This document shows positions 26,081 to 39,026 of a DNA stretch of 64,000 nucleotides, piece after piece. The notes beneath the pieces were generated by a model that was not told the origin of the DNA, searched no databases, and saw only the letters and a list, made by a program, of their open reading frames with translations. The translations under genes were made by a program, and so were the position numbers. Position 1 is the stretch's first letter. Each line of letters begins with the position of its first letter. Source of the DNA: Austwickia sp. TVS 96-490-7B (GTDB taxonomy: Bacteria > Actinomycetota > Actinomycetes > Actinomycetales > Dermatophilaceae); contig NZ_JAHPZL010000008.1 of assembly GCF_019331795.1 (NCBI RefSeq), positions 487,004-551,003 of the forward strand. Reading direction: 5' to 3'.

Positions 26081-26536
26081 GTGTGTCACCCTAGCGACGT
26101 GGGTCCCATCAGTACCGTCGGCCTCCTTGGTCACTTCTGATGATCTCCGCAGCCCCCCGTTGGCTTCCCCGCGCTCAGAATCGATCCTGACGAACTTTCT
26201 CTGCGGACAAGAAACGGACAAGGCCCTCTCCGCATCCGCCATGTCAGCAGTTCGGAGCGGAAGAAACTGACGGAGATCACATCCGTCTGTCGATACGCCC
26301 GTGATGAGGTGCTACCGGAACTGGTGACGGCTGATCGCCTGCCCCACCAAGCCCTCACCACCCTGGCTGCAGTCGCACACTTCCCCTATCCCCACACAAG
26401 CAGGCCAGAGCGCTGTTCACCTGCAGTGGGGGCGATATGCACCTGCGCTGGGGGCAATGCTGACGCGACGCCGCGTCGCACCAACATTGCCCCCCATGGA
26501 ATTGACTTCTTCCATGCCATCACATAGAGACTCTCA
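26081..26536. other. gene-poor stretch with mobile-element-like repeats
   Basis: 456 bp without a convincing gene. Positions 26414-26496 hold two tandem copies of a 22-bp motif (CACCTGCAGTGGGGGCGATATG-like, 26418 and 26440) and a nested inverted repeat: outer arms TGGGGGCAATG (26449-26459) and CATTGCCCCCCA (26485-26496), inner arms GACGCG/CGCGTC (26462-26477). This resembles joined ends of an insertion sequence without its transposase. Confidence 0.4.
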
Positions 26537-26815
26537 TCAACTCCCGGGTGCCTCCTCTTTCACAGCACCTTCTTCCCTAGCTTTCGTAGTCCCCTGGCTG
26601 GGAGTATGCCGCAATCCCCCACTATCAAGGAACATCAGCAAACCTAACACGCCCTCAATGGCTCCTAGAATGCAAGTCCTTTGATCCCACTCATGGTTCC
26701 CCCTGAAGCTCTGAAAACCAGCTACCATAGTGAATGGAACTAGGAAAGAAAACACATAGAAAACGCCTTGCGTCGATGGCTTCAAGGTGAACCTACTTGT
26801 CATAGTATGAAACAC
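26537..26815 (-). CDS. small predicted two-helix membrane protein
   Basis: 92-aa protein, not recognised. Two hydrophobic stretches, GVFYVFSFLVPFTMVAGF (about residues 17-34) and TCILGAIEGVLGLLMFL (about 47-63), are joined by a short charged loop, and the C-terminal tail is rich in Lys/Glu. The GTG start at 26815 is 6 nt downstream of TAGTAT, the same leaderless geometry seen at trusted genes here. The region is clearly AT-richer than its surroundings, suggesting acquired DNA. ATG 26803 is an alternative start. Confidence 0.4.
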   Translation of the reverse strand: MFHTMTSRFTLKPSTQGVFYVFSFLVPFTMVAGFQSFRGNHEWDQRTCILGAIEGVLGLLMFLDSGGLRHTPSQGTTKAREEGAVKEEAPGS

Positions 26816-27338
26816 TTTACAATACTAAAAATAAGCATATAAAAATCCGTGACACCAATCCCTTCAGCCGCCTTAAAATTAACGGCACCCACATAGTTGC
26901 TCTCCGGCAACCATGCGCATTGCAGGAACAATAACAGCAAATACGGCAACGTGTATCACTTTCAACAAAAATCCCAGATAGATGAATCCACAATTATTGA
27001 TCGTTTGTCTACCTATATCTGAGTTTTCCCTGAATGTATGTTTGAAATCATCTGGATTGGGGTCACTGCGGTGGGGGTAGTTGCGGGAAGCACTGTGAGC
27101 GAGGCCGCGGAGTGGCACGGCCCGCGAGGACGAGGACGCAGGAAGGTCTCGTGGTCGAGGAGCAGGCGTGCTGGGCTCTGCGCGCAGGGACACCCCCCGG
27201 ATGGCAGATCCGCCCCGACGCTGCCAAGGGACGCGACATGAGACGAGGTCAGAGCAGACAAGGAGCATGATCGGGCCGATGGGATCAGCTCAGTTTCGCG
27301 ACTGGGCAGAACTTTTGTTAGAGTCTCACTGCTGTCAG
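26816..27338. other. AT-rich then GC-rich intergenic region before tRNA-Asn
   Basis: 523 bp. The first half (to about 27060) is AT-rich; a minus-strand frame at 26879-27010 encodes a hydrophobic FIYLGFLLKVIHVAVFAVIVP segment but has no good start codon, so it may be a gene remnant. The second half is GC-rich without recognisable coding. TAGAGT at 27319-27324 is the probable -10 of tRNA-Asn. Confidence 0.4.
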
Positions 27339-27411
27339 TCCCCCATAGCTCAACTGGCAGAGCATTCGACTGTTAATCGAAGGGTTATTGGTTCGAGTCC
27401 AATTGGGGGAG
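27339..27411 (+). tRNA. tRNA-Asn (GTT)
   Basis: Acceptor TCCCCCA pairs with TGGGGGA; D-arm TAGCTCAACTGGCAGAGC; anticodon loop CTGTTAA, anticodon GTT; T-loop TTCGAGT; discriminator G; CCA not encoded. A probable -10 (TAGAGT) is 14 nt upstream and a strong hairpin follows directly. Confidence 0.96.
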
Positions 27412-27418
27412 CAACAGT

Positions 27419-27453
27419 GAAGGCCCGGCCACCGTCATGGTGTCCGGGCCTTC
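27419..27453 (+). terminator. terminator after tRNA-Asn
   Basis: Perfect 10-bp outer stem GAAGGCCCGG/CCGGGCCTTC enclosing a second stem CACC/GGTG with loop GTCAT. Confidence 0.7.
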
Positions 27454-27500
27454 AACGTATGCCCTGGTCTGCGAGCAACTGTCCCCGACCTCAGCGGATC

Positions 27501-28058
27501 TCAGATACCGGCTTGCTCACGCAGGTCAGCGACGATCGCATCGAAAGCTGCCCGCACCTCAGGGTCAGTGACGTCAACGCCACGACGGGGCACCACCTGA
27601 TCGATGAGCGTCCCGCGCTCGAGGTCCTTTCGCAACGAGACTCGCCCCAGCTCTCGCTCCCCCGCTGCGGCTGGCACGCTCACCACCACGCTCGCTGTGA
27701 CGCGGTCCTGCACCACCGCAGCCAGAACCACCCGCTCGCCCTCAAACGACCACATCGAAGGTCGGCTTCCGTCAGCCCACGTCACCGTGATCGTCCGCGT
27801 GCGTGGCTCCCACGCTCCCGCAGCAACGTGCCACCACGGACGACGCCACCGCAGTGACCCTGCCGCCGCCACCGCCGACGGCGATGACCCGTCGCCGACC
27901 CCGGCAGGCACCTGATGCAACGCATACACCGAGGCGACAACCCACGCCTGGGTCGCGGTGTCCACCCCCCACGCCAACACACGGTCCCCTGGCCCCAAAG
28001 CCAACTGGTCGAGGACCTCCTGGGGTAACGGCGGAACCCGACGCCACGGCAACTTCAC
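27501..28058 (-). CDS. conserved actinobacterial protein next to dnaG
   Basis: About 185 aa. The N-terminus (LPWRRVPPLPQEVLDQLALGPGDRVLAWG, here split: VPPLPQEVLDQLAL, GPGDRVLAWG) resembles a group of actinobacterial proteins of unknown function with a PH-like or transcription-factor-antitermination-like beta fold. The C-terminal part has RRGVDVTDPEVRAAFDAIVADLREQ, a helical tail. No catalytic residues are evident. GTG 28058 is preferred (GGGGGTGG about 5 nt upstream); GTG 28094 would add 12 residues. Lies 76 nt downstream of dnaG in the same direction and may be its operon partner. Confidence 0.6.
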   Translation of the reverse strand: MKLPWRRVPPLPQEVLDQLALGPGDRVLAWGVDTATQAWVVASVYALHQVPAGVGDGSSPSAVAAAGSLRWRRPWWHVAAGAWEPRTRTITVTWADGSRPSMWSFEGERVVLAAVVQDRVTASVVVSVPAAAGERELGRVSLRKDLERGTLIDQVVPRRGVDVTDPEVRAAFDAIVADLREQAGI

Positions 28059-28134
28059 CGAAACCACCCCCCACACGCGCCGCCCGCTGCACACTCACCC
28101 ATCGACAACACCCACCGCACCGGCCTTCCTCGCC

Positions 28135-30033
28135 TCACCCGAACTTGGACCGCAGCTGCGCCAACTGCTGTTGTCGCGCCGTCAAATCGATCGCCACTGC
28201 CCGCGCCTGCTGCGGGTCATGCTGCTCCAAGTGGCGCAAGGCCACCGTCGCATCATCGATCGCCCGCCGTAACGTCATCTCCTGCATCCGAAACACAATG
28301 TCGTCGACGTACCGCTGATCCACCTCACCAGTCTGCGGATCCCGACGGGTACGCACCTCCGCCACTGATAACGCCACCACCAGCTGACGTACCGGCTCCG
28401 GAGTGGCCGCCACCACATGAGCCACCCACGCTGCTCCTGAATCGATCTGAGCCTGCTGCCAGCCCACCTGCTGCATTGCGGCGAACACCGCACGATGGGC
28501 CGGTGAGACAAAAGAGCCCGGTTCGATCTGCTGCACCTCCGCCACCGGTACCTGACGCGGATATTGCAGCAACACTTGCAACAACAGCTGGGCCACTGCC
28601 ACCGCCGGCACCCGCACATCAGGCGGAGGGAATGGATCTGACGGGTCCACGACCGGCGCTGCCTCAGGAACGACAGCCGCGCCACTCGACGGAATGGGCT
28701 GCCGAGCAGCCTTGGCGACTTCCATCGCCAACTGCTCAATGTCCACCCCAATCATCCCGGCGACAGTGCGGGTGTACTCCGGGCGTAACGCCTGGTCCCG
28801 GATGCGGGCGATGACCGGAGCCACCGCCCGCATCCCTGCGACCCGCCCCTCCGCGGTTCGCAGGTCATGTCGTCCCAGCACAGTCCGCATCGCGAACTCG
28901 AACATGGGCACCGCGTCTTCCACCAGCCCCCGCACCGCCAAATCCCCACCGCTCAAACGCAGCTCACACGGATCCTGCCCGCCTTGCGCGACCGCGACAT
29001 AACTCTGGCTGGCCCAGCGCTGGTCCTCCTCAAAAGCTTTCATCGCGGCTTTTTGACCTGCCGCGTCCCCATCAAAAGTGAAGATCGTCCGCGCCGGCGC
29101 ACCGCCCTGCTCATCACGCATGATGCGCCGCAGCATCTTGATGTGATCCACCCCAAACGACGTGCCACAGGTCGCCACTGCATGCTCCACCCCGGACAAA
29201 TGGCAAGCCATCACATCGGTATACCCCTCAACAACCACCGCAGTCCGGTCCCGAGCGATGCTGCGTTTAGCCAAATCCAAGCCGTACAACACCGAAGTTT
29301 TCTTATAAATCGGGGTCTCCGCAGTGTTGAGATACTTCGCTTGGATCCGATCATCCTCAAAGATGCGTCTCGCCCCAAAACCGACGGTGTCACCGGTGAT
29401 ATCCCGAATCGGCCAGAGCAGCCGCCCCCGAAACCGGTCATAAAGCCCCCGCTGACCGCGACCCACCAGTCCCGCAGTGACCATCTCCTCCTCAGAGAAA
29501 CCCTTCCCGTGCAGGTGCGCCACCAGGACCGTCCCACCCCGGGGTGCAAAACCCATCCCAAAACGCGTCGCTGCGGTCGAATTGAAATCCCGCGCCCGCA
29601 AGAAATCACGGCCCGGCCGCGCCTCCCGCCCCCGGAGCAACACCTCGGTGTAAAACTCCTCCGCGACCCGATGCGCCTCCACCAGACGAGTACGCCGACC
29701 TACACCTTCCTCACGAGGAGGCCCACCCTCCTCGTAATGCAACTCGACGCCACTCTTGCCAGCGAGGCGCTCCACCGCCTCAGGGAACGTCAGATGATCG
29801 ATCTTCTGCACGAAGGCGATGACATCCCCACCCTCGCCACACCCAAAACAGTGCCAACTGCCGACCGAAGGGCGCACCGTGAACGACGGAGTTTTCTCGT
29901 CGTGGAACGGACACAACCCCTTCAACGACCCGATCCCCGCGGTGCGCAAGGTCACATGTTCCCGGACCACCGCTTCCAGATCGGCCCGTTCCTTGACGGC
30001 TTGGACATCCTCCTCACGGATGCGTCCGGTCAC
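28135..30033 (-). CDS. dnaG: DNA primase
   Basis: Synthesises RNA primers at the replication fork. 632 aa with the three expected parts: CHC2 zinc finger (Cys41, His44, Cys62, Cys65 in CPFH and HCFGCG), TOPRIM catalytic core (VVVEGYTDVMACH with the catalytic Glu, and FTFDGDAAGQ with the DxD motif at about residues 267-320), and a C-terminal DnaB-interaction domain (about 490-632). The GTG start at 30033 has AGGAGGTGGG upstream. It follows dgt by 28 nt, so the two probably share a transcript; both serve DNA synthesis. Confidence 0.97.
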   Translation of the reverse strand: MTGRIREEDVQAVKERADLEAVVREHVTLRTAGIGSLKGLCPFHDEKTPSFTVRPSVGSWHCFGCGEGGDVIAFVQKIDHLTFPEAVERLAGKSGVELHYEEGGPPREEGVGRRTRLVEAHRVAEEFYTEVLLRGREARPGRDFLRARDFNSTAATRFGMGFAPRGGTVLVAHLHGKGFSEEEMVTAGLVGRGQRGLYDRFRGRLLWPIRDITGDTVGFGARRIFEDDRIQAKYLNTAETPIYKKTSVLYGLDLAKRSIARDRTAVVVEGYTDVMACHLSGVEHAVATCGTSFGVDHIKMLRRIMRDEQGGAPARTIFTFDGDAAGQKAAMKAFEEDQRWASQSYVAVAQGGQDPCELRLSGGDLAVRGLVEDAVPMFEFAMRTVLGRHDLRTAEGRVAGMRAVAPVIARIRDQALRPEYTRTVAGMIGVDIEQLAMEVAKAARQPIPSSGAAVVPEAAPVVDPSDPFPPPDVRVPAVAVAQLLLQVLLQYPRQVPVAEVQQIEPGSFVSPAHRAVFAAMQQVGWQQAQIDSGAAWVAHVVAATPEPVRQLVVALSVAEVRTRRDPQTGEVDQRYVDDIVFRMQEMTLRRAIDDATVALRHLEQHDPQQARAVAIDLTARQQQLAQLRSKFG

Positions 30034-30061
30034 CTACCCACCTCCTGGTCCTGGGGCGAGT

Positions 30062-31327
30062 CTAAAGTCGACCCTGCCGCGACACCGCACACAGGGCAGC
30101 AGCCCGAGAGTCAGTCAGTGACGCAATCTGATCCACGACCACCCGATGCACCGCCGCATCGTCCTGTGCTTCTTCCAGATCCACGCGAAACACCGGATCC
30201 ACTCGCCGCACCGGATCAGCCAGGAAGAATCCATGCAACTCCCCGATGATGTCCTCCTGACGCGCCACCACTGCCTGTCGCTCCGGAGAACGCATCACCA
30301 GATGCGCGGCGAGCGCTTTCAGCAGGAGGCATTCGGTGCGGGTCGACACGGGGATCACCAGTTGGGCCGCGTATCGACGGTGCGGTCCAGGTCCGTACGA
30401 CGCAACGGTGGCTTCTTCGACCTCGGCGACAAAATGCCCGATGAATCGACTGGTCATGTCTTTCAATGCGGCGAGCGCTCGCCGGGAGCCGTCATAAGGC
30501 TGGTCGGGGACGGCGCCGCTGGCGCGGATGCGATCGGTGGCGTCCTGCAGGGCGTCGTCGCTCAGGGTGGGGTCATACCAGTCGCGGGCGACCTCGTACA
30601 CCGGCTGGAGGTCGAGGGGGCTGTCGAGGATGCGGAGGTCGATGAGGCCAGCGGCGACTCCGTCTTCGACGTCGTGCACTGAGTAGGCCACGTCGTCGGC
30701 CCAGTCCATCACTTGTGCTTCGAGGCATGATGGCGGAATGGTGTCGGGGCTGGCCGGTGGGGTCTCTGCTCGGGTCCAGGTGAAGACGTCCAGGTCGTCG
30801 TCGTACACGCCGAATTTGTGGGTGGTTGCTGGTCCGTGGCCTGCCTGCCAGGGGTATTTGGTGACGGCGTCCAAGCTGGCCCGGGTCAGGTTCAGTCCGA
30901 CGGAGCGTCCGTCGGCGCGGAAGCGCTTTGCTTCCAGGCGGGTCAGTAGGCGCCAGGTTTGGGCGTTGCCTTCGAATCCGCCGATGGTGGCACTGAGCTG
31001 ATGTAGCACCCGTTCGCCTTCGTGGCCAAACGGTGGGTGTCCCAGGTCGTGGGCGAGGCAAGCGGTGTCCACGACGTCTGCTGAGCACCCGAGTGCGCCA
31101 CCGAGTTCCCGGCCGATCTGGGCCACTTCCAGGGAGTGGGTGAGTCGGTTGCGGATGAAGTCGTCGGTGTCGGGTTGGAGGACCTGGGTTTTATCGGCGA
31201 GGCGTCGTAATGCTGCGGAATGCACCAATCGTGCTCGGTCGCGCGCGAAGTCGTCGCGGTCGGAGCGTTTCTGTGCTGGATCTTCGGGCAGCCAACGAGC
31301 CCGGTCCGCTGCGTCGTACACGGTCAC
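30062..31327 (-). CDS. dgt: dGTPase-like deoxynucleotide triphosphohydrolase
   Basis: About 421 aa. HD-domain metal ligands are in RLTHSLEVAQIGREL (His) and ACLAHDLGHPPFGHEGE (HD pair), with the downstream Asp in VMDWADDVAYSVHDVED. N-terminal RARLVHSAALRRLADKTQV is the family marker. It removes triphosphate from dNTPs, adjusting pools. GTG 31327 is chosen: VTVYDAADRARW fits family N-termini and TAGAGT lies exactly 7 nt upstream; the longest frame would need a TTG at 31357. Divergent from the sulfurtransferase gene. Confidence 0.9.
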   Translation of the reverse strand: MTVYDAADRARWLPEDPAQKRSDRDDFARDRARLVHSAALRRLADKTQVLQPDTDDFIRNRLTHSLEVAQIGRELGGALGCSADVVDTACLAHDLGHPPFGHEGERVLHQLSATIGGFEGNAQTWRLLTRLEAKRFRADGRSVGLNLTRASLDAVTKYPWQAGHGPATTHKFGVYDDDLDVFTWTRAETPPASPDTIPPSCLEAQVMDWADDVAYSVHDVEDGVAAGLIDLRILDSPLDLQPVYEVARDWYDPTLSDDALQDATDRIRASGAVPDQPYDGSRRALAALKDMTSRFIGHFVAEVEEATVASYGPGPHRRYAAQLVIPVSTRTECLLLKALAAHLVMRSPERQAVVARQEDIIGELHGFFLADPVRRVDPVFRVDLEEAQDDAAVHRVVVDQIASLTDSRAAALCAVSRQGRL

Positions 31328-31334
31328 GTCCCGC

Positions 31335-31340
31335 ACTCTA
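31335..31340 (-). promoter_or_regulatory. -10 element for leaderless dgt
   Basis: TAGAGT on the minus strand, 7 nt before the GTG start; no Shine-Dalgarno is present. Confidence 0.45.
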
Positions 31341-31479
31341 GAGGGGGTGGGCGACAACGGGGCCGTACGACCTGCGGATGTCGTGTTCTAGCGCCGGGAG
31401 GGCCCCGTCCGGCGACACCGGCGCGCGCGGCGTCGTGGGGTGTTCGGTTCCGGTGGACCTGCCCGTTTACTGTTACCGC

Positions 31480-32358
31480 ATGGACCAGCGTCCCTTGATC
31501 TCACCGCTCGAACTCGCTGCACTGCTGCGTAGCGGCCCGGGCAGCGCCCCGTTGCTGCTCGACGTGCGATGGTCATTGGGTTACGACGCCGGGTTTGATG
31601 ACTATATGCAGGGGCATTTGCCTGGTGCGTTGTTCGTCGACCTGGAACGTGACCTGTCTGGCACCGCTTCCGATGGTCACGGCGGTCGCCATCCGATGCC
31701 CCACCCCGATGATTTTGAATTGGACATGGCCGAGTCCGGGGTGGACAACGGTCGCATGGTGGTGGTGTACGACGATGGCCACGGTGTGGCTGCGGCCCGC
31801 TGCTGGTGGGTGCTGCGTCACTTTGGGAAGTTTGATGTGGCGGTCCTTGATGGTGGGTTGCGTCATTGGACTGCGCATCGGTTGCCGGTGGAGAGCGGGT
31901 TGCGCACCATCGAAGAAGGCGATTTTGATCTGGGCCGTGGGGTAGGCCGGGTGGTGGACGCTGACGAGGCCGCCTTGTATGCCGCTGAAGGGGTGCTGAT
32001 TGATGCCCGCTCCCCGGAGCGATTCCGTGGGGAAAGCGACCCTGTCGATCTGATTCGTGGTCACATTCCCGGCGCGGTCAATCTGCCGGCGTTGTCTTTG
32101 CTCGCCGCAGATGGCACTTTGCTGCCGGTCGATCAGTTACGGTCGCGCTTTGCTGAGGTGGGCGTGGACGGGTCTCGTCCTGTCGCGACGTACTGCGGTT
32201 CCGGGGTAGCTTCTAGCCTGGTCGCGTTGGCCCTGGCGGTGTGTGAGTTGGACATGTCTGCGGCGATGTATGTCGGATCGTGGTCGGACTGGATCACTGA
32301 TCCGTCCCGTCCGGTGGAGACCGGCGCCGGGCGGGCTGTGGAAGCGTCTCTGGGCTGA
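31480..32358 (+). CDS. sseA: two-domain rhodanese sulfurtransferase
   Basis: A 292-aa thiosulfate/3-mercaptopyruvate sulfurtransferase. The inactive N-terminal rhodanese domain (about 1-135) carries DVRWSLG and GHLPGALFVDL; the active C-terminal domain (about 150-285) carries DARSPERFRGE, GHIPGAVNLP and the catalytic loop TYCGSGVASS with Cys at about residue 246. The six-residue loop favours the thiosulfate or mercaptopyruvate class, which I cannot resolve. ATG 31480 has TACTGT 6 nt upstream, suggesting a leaderless transcript. Confidence 0.9.
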   Translation: MDQRPLISPLELAALLRSGPGSAPLLLDVRWSLGYDAGFDDYMQGHLPGALFVDLERDLSGTASDGHGGRHPMPHPDDFELDMAESGVDNGRMVVVYDDGHGVAAARCWWVLRHFGKFDVAVLDGGLRHWTAHRLPVESGLRTIEEGDFDLGRGVGRVVDADEAALYAAEGVLIDARSPERFRGESDPVDLIRGHIPGAVNLPALSLLAADGTLLPVDQLRSRFAEVGVDGSRPVATYCGSGVASSLVALALAVCELDMSAAMYVGSWSDWITDPSRPVETGAGRAVEASLG

Positions 32359-32364
32359 TCTTTT

Positions 32365-33597
32365 TCAGCCCCCGGAGACGGATAGTTCGGCCTGGGCTAA
32401 CGCAGCTTCATGAGCTGGGCTGAGTTCACGACCGTCTAACCAGCCTTCGGGGAGGCTGACCGCTTTGGCTGATCCAGCTCTTCCCCGCTGTCCCTCCGCG
32501 TCTGCGCCCGGCCAGGGCTGGTCAGGGTCCAGGTCGTCAATCAATGCGTCCAGATCGGTGAGGCTTTCTACCAATGCCAACCGGTGTCGTACGTCGTGAC
32601 CGGCGGGAAAACCTTTGAGATACCAGGCGATATGTTTGCGGATATCCCGGCATGCTTTGAATTCGTTGCCCTCGTGGAAATCGACGAGATACCGGGCGTG
32701 ACGGCCCAGGGTGCGGCCTACGTCGCCCAGATTGGGACGCACCCGCACGTCGTACCCCTGGAAAGCGGCGGCGAGATCAGCGAACAGCCACGGCCGCCCC
32801 AGGCAGCCACGCCCGACAACAACGCCGTCGCACCCAGTCTGCTGGACCATGCGCAGTGCGTCTTCTGCGGACCAGATGTCGCCATTCCCTAATACTGGGG
32901 TACCAGTTACGGCGTCTTTTAAGCGGGCGATCGCAGTCCAATCTGCCTGACCTGAATAATGCTGCGATGCGGTCCTGCCGTGCAAGGCAATCGCCGCGAC
33001 CCCTTCATCTTCGGCAATGCGGGCAGCTTCCAGATATGTCAGGTGGTCTTCGTCGATGCCTTTACGCATTTTCACGGTCACTGGGATATCGGCGGCCTGC
33101 GCGGCGCCGACCGCTGCTGAGACGATCTGACCGAAGAGTGTCGACTTCCACGGCAGCGCCGCACCGCCGCCTTTTCGGGTCACTTTCGGCACCGGACACC
33201 CGAAATTCAGGTCGATGTGGTCGGCGAGATCGTCTTCCACGATCATTCGTACGGCGGCCCGCACTGTCGCCGGGTCGACGCCGTACAACTGCACTGACCG
33301 TGGTGATTCTTGCGGGTCGTGGGTGATGAGCCGCATTGACGTCGGGGTGCGTTCCACCAACGCTCGGGTCGTGATCATCTCGCTGACATAGAGGCATCCT
33401 GAACCGTCGATCCCGGTGTGTGCGGCATGCTCGGCGACTGACTCCCGACACAATCGACGAAACGCCCGGTTCGTAATCCCTGCCATCGGCGCCAAAATCA
33501 CTGGAGTCGGGACGACCACCCGACCCAGCCGCAACGCAGGCAAAACTGGGGTGGGAGCAGGGTCAGGAACTGGAGGATCCGCGAGGGCACTGGTCAT
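32365..33597 (-). CDS. dus: tRNA-dihydrouridine synthase
   Basis: A 410-aa FMN enzyme reducing specific uridines in tRNA. Family signature: VILAPMAGITNRAFRRLCRE (FMN site), DLNFGCPVPKVTRKGGGAAL with the catalytic Cys, VKMRKGIDEDHLTY and ALHGRTASQHYSG (FMN phosphate/base contacts), NGDIWSAED and GRGCLGRPWLF. Resembles the DusB-like actinobacterial enzyme. ATG 33597 is used because the family begins shortly after it; longer frames would run into the divergent neighbour. Convergent with and only 6 nt from the sulfurtransferase stop. Confidence 0.93.
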   Translation of the reverse strand: MTSALADPPVPDPAPTPVLPALRLGRVVVPTPVILAPMAGITNRAFRRLCRESVAEHAAHTGIDGSGCLYVSEMITTRALVERTPTSMRLITHDPQESPRSVQLYGVDPATVRAAVRMIVEDDLADHIDLNFGCPVPKVTRKGGGAALPWKSTLFGQIVSAAVGAAQAADIPVTVKMRKGIDEDHLTYLEAARIAEDEGVAAIALHGRTASQHYSGQADWTAIARLKDAVTGTPVLGNGDIWSAEDALRMVQQTGCDGVVVGRGCLGRPWLFADLAAAFQGYDVRVRPNLGDVGRTLGRHARYLVDFHEGNEFKACRDIRKHIAWYLKGFPAGHDVRHRLALVESLTDLDALIDDLDPDQPWPGADAEGQRGRAGSAKAVSLPEGWLDGRELSPAHEAALAQAELSVSGG

Positions 33598-33658
33598 GGT
33601 GAAACTAGTGTCCCAGACACCGCTGATGCCTCGCAGCACGATGAGTAGGCTGACGCCC

Positions 33659-34009
33659 GTGACCGACCCCGCCGTTCCGCGCCCCAGCGACCTGCCGGAC
33701 GAGCTGCCGCCTGTCCCCGCACCTGCTCCGGCCTGTTGCAGTACCGATGCCCATGAGCATGCCGTCGATAGCCATCGGAATCGCCAACGACTGGTGGCGA
33801 TCAGTGGCGCGGTAGCTCTAGCTGTCGCCGTGGTCGGGCTGATCATCGGCGGAGGCGTCGGAGCCGCCCTCACGCTGGTCATTGCGATTGGGATCGTGGC
33901 CAGCACGGTCGCGGCCTGGTCTCGGACCACGATGAATGATCGGCTGATCCGCTTCGCGGTCGCTGCCGCCCTGACCGGAATGGCTCTGGTGCGGGCTTTC
34001 CCCCGCTGA
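33659..34009 (+). CDS. small predicted membrane protein
   Basis: 116-aa protein, not recognised. A Pro/Asp-rich cytosolic N-terminus (PSDLPDELPPVPAPAPACC) precedes two adjacent hydrophobic helices, VAISGAVALAVAVVGLIIGG and ALTLVIAIGIVASTVAAW (about residues 46-82), then a third weaker helix near the C-terminus. GTG 33659 has TAGGCT exactly 7 nt upstream and no Shine-Dalgarno, supporting a leaderless start; ATG 33641 is an upstream alternative. Divergent from dus, with a strong terminator after it. Confidence 0.6.
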   Translation: MTDPAVPRPSDLPDELPPVPAPAPACCSTDAHEHAVDSHRNRQRLVAISGAVALAVAVVGLIIGGGVGAALTLVIAIGIVASTVAAWSRTTMNDRLIRFAVAAALTGMALVRAFPR

Positions 34010-34027
34010 TCAGGCATTCACCTCCCT

Positions 34028-34071
34028 GAGCGGGCCGGCCCTCAGCCCTAAAGCCACCGGTCGGCCCGCTC
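34028..34071. terminator. bidirectional hairpin terminator
   Basis: Stem GAGCGGGCCG/CGGCCCGCTC, extendable to 13 pairs with one G-T, between the convergent membrane-protein gene and argG. Confidence 0.65.
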
Positions 34072-34086
34072 TACTGACCTGGCTGC

Positions 34087-39025
<4,939 letters not shown>

Positions 39026-39026
39026 C

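Noticed and set aside
26879..27268. 129-codon minus-strand frame before tRNA-Asn
   Set aside because: Only the C-terminal third looks protein-like; the rest is Arg/Pro-rich in a GC-rich zone and no start codon with promoter or ribosome site fits.
27168..27857. Plus-strand frame of 229 codons across tRNA-Asn
   Set aside because: It runs through the tRNA and antisense to the conserved gene downstream of dnaG; low-complexity composition.
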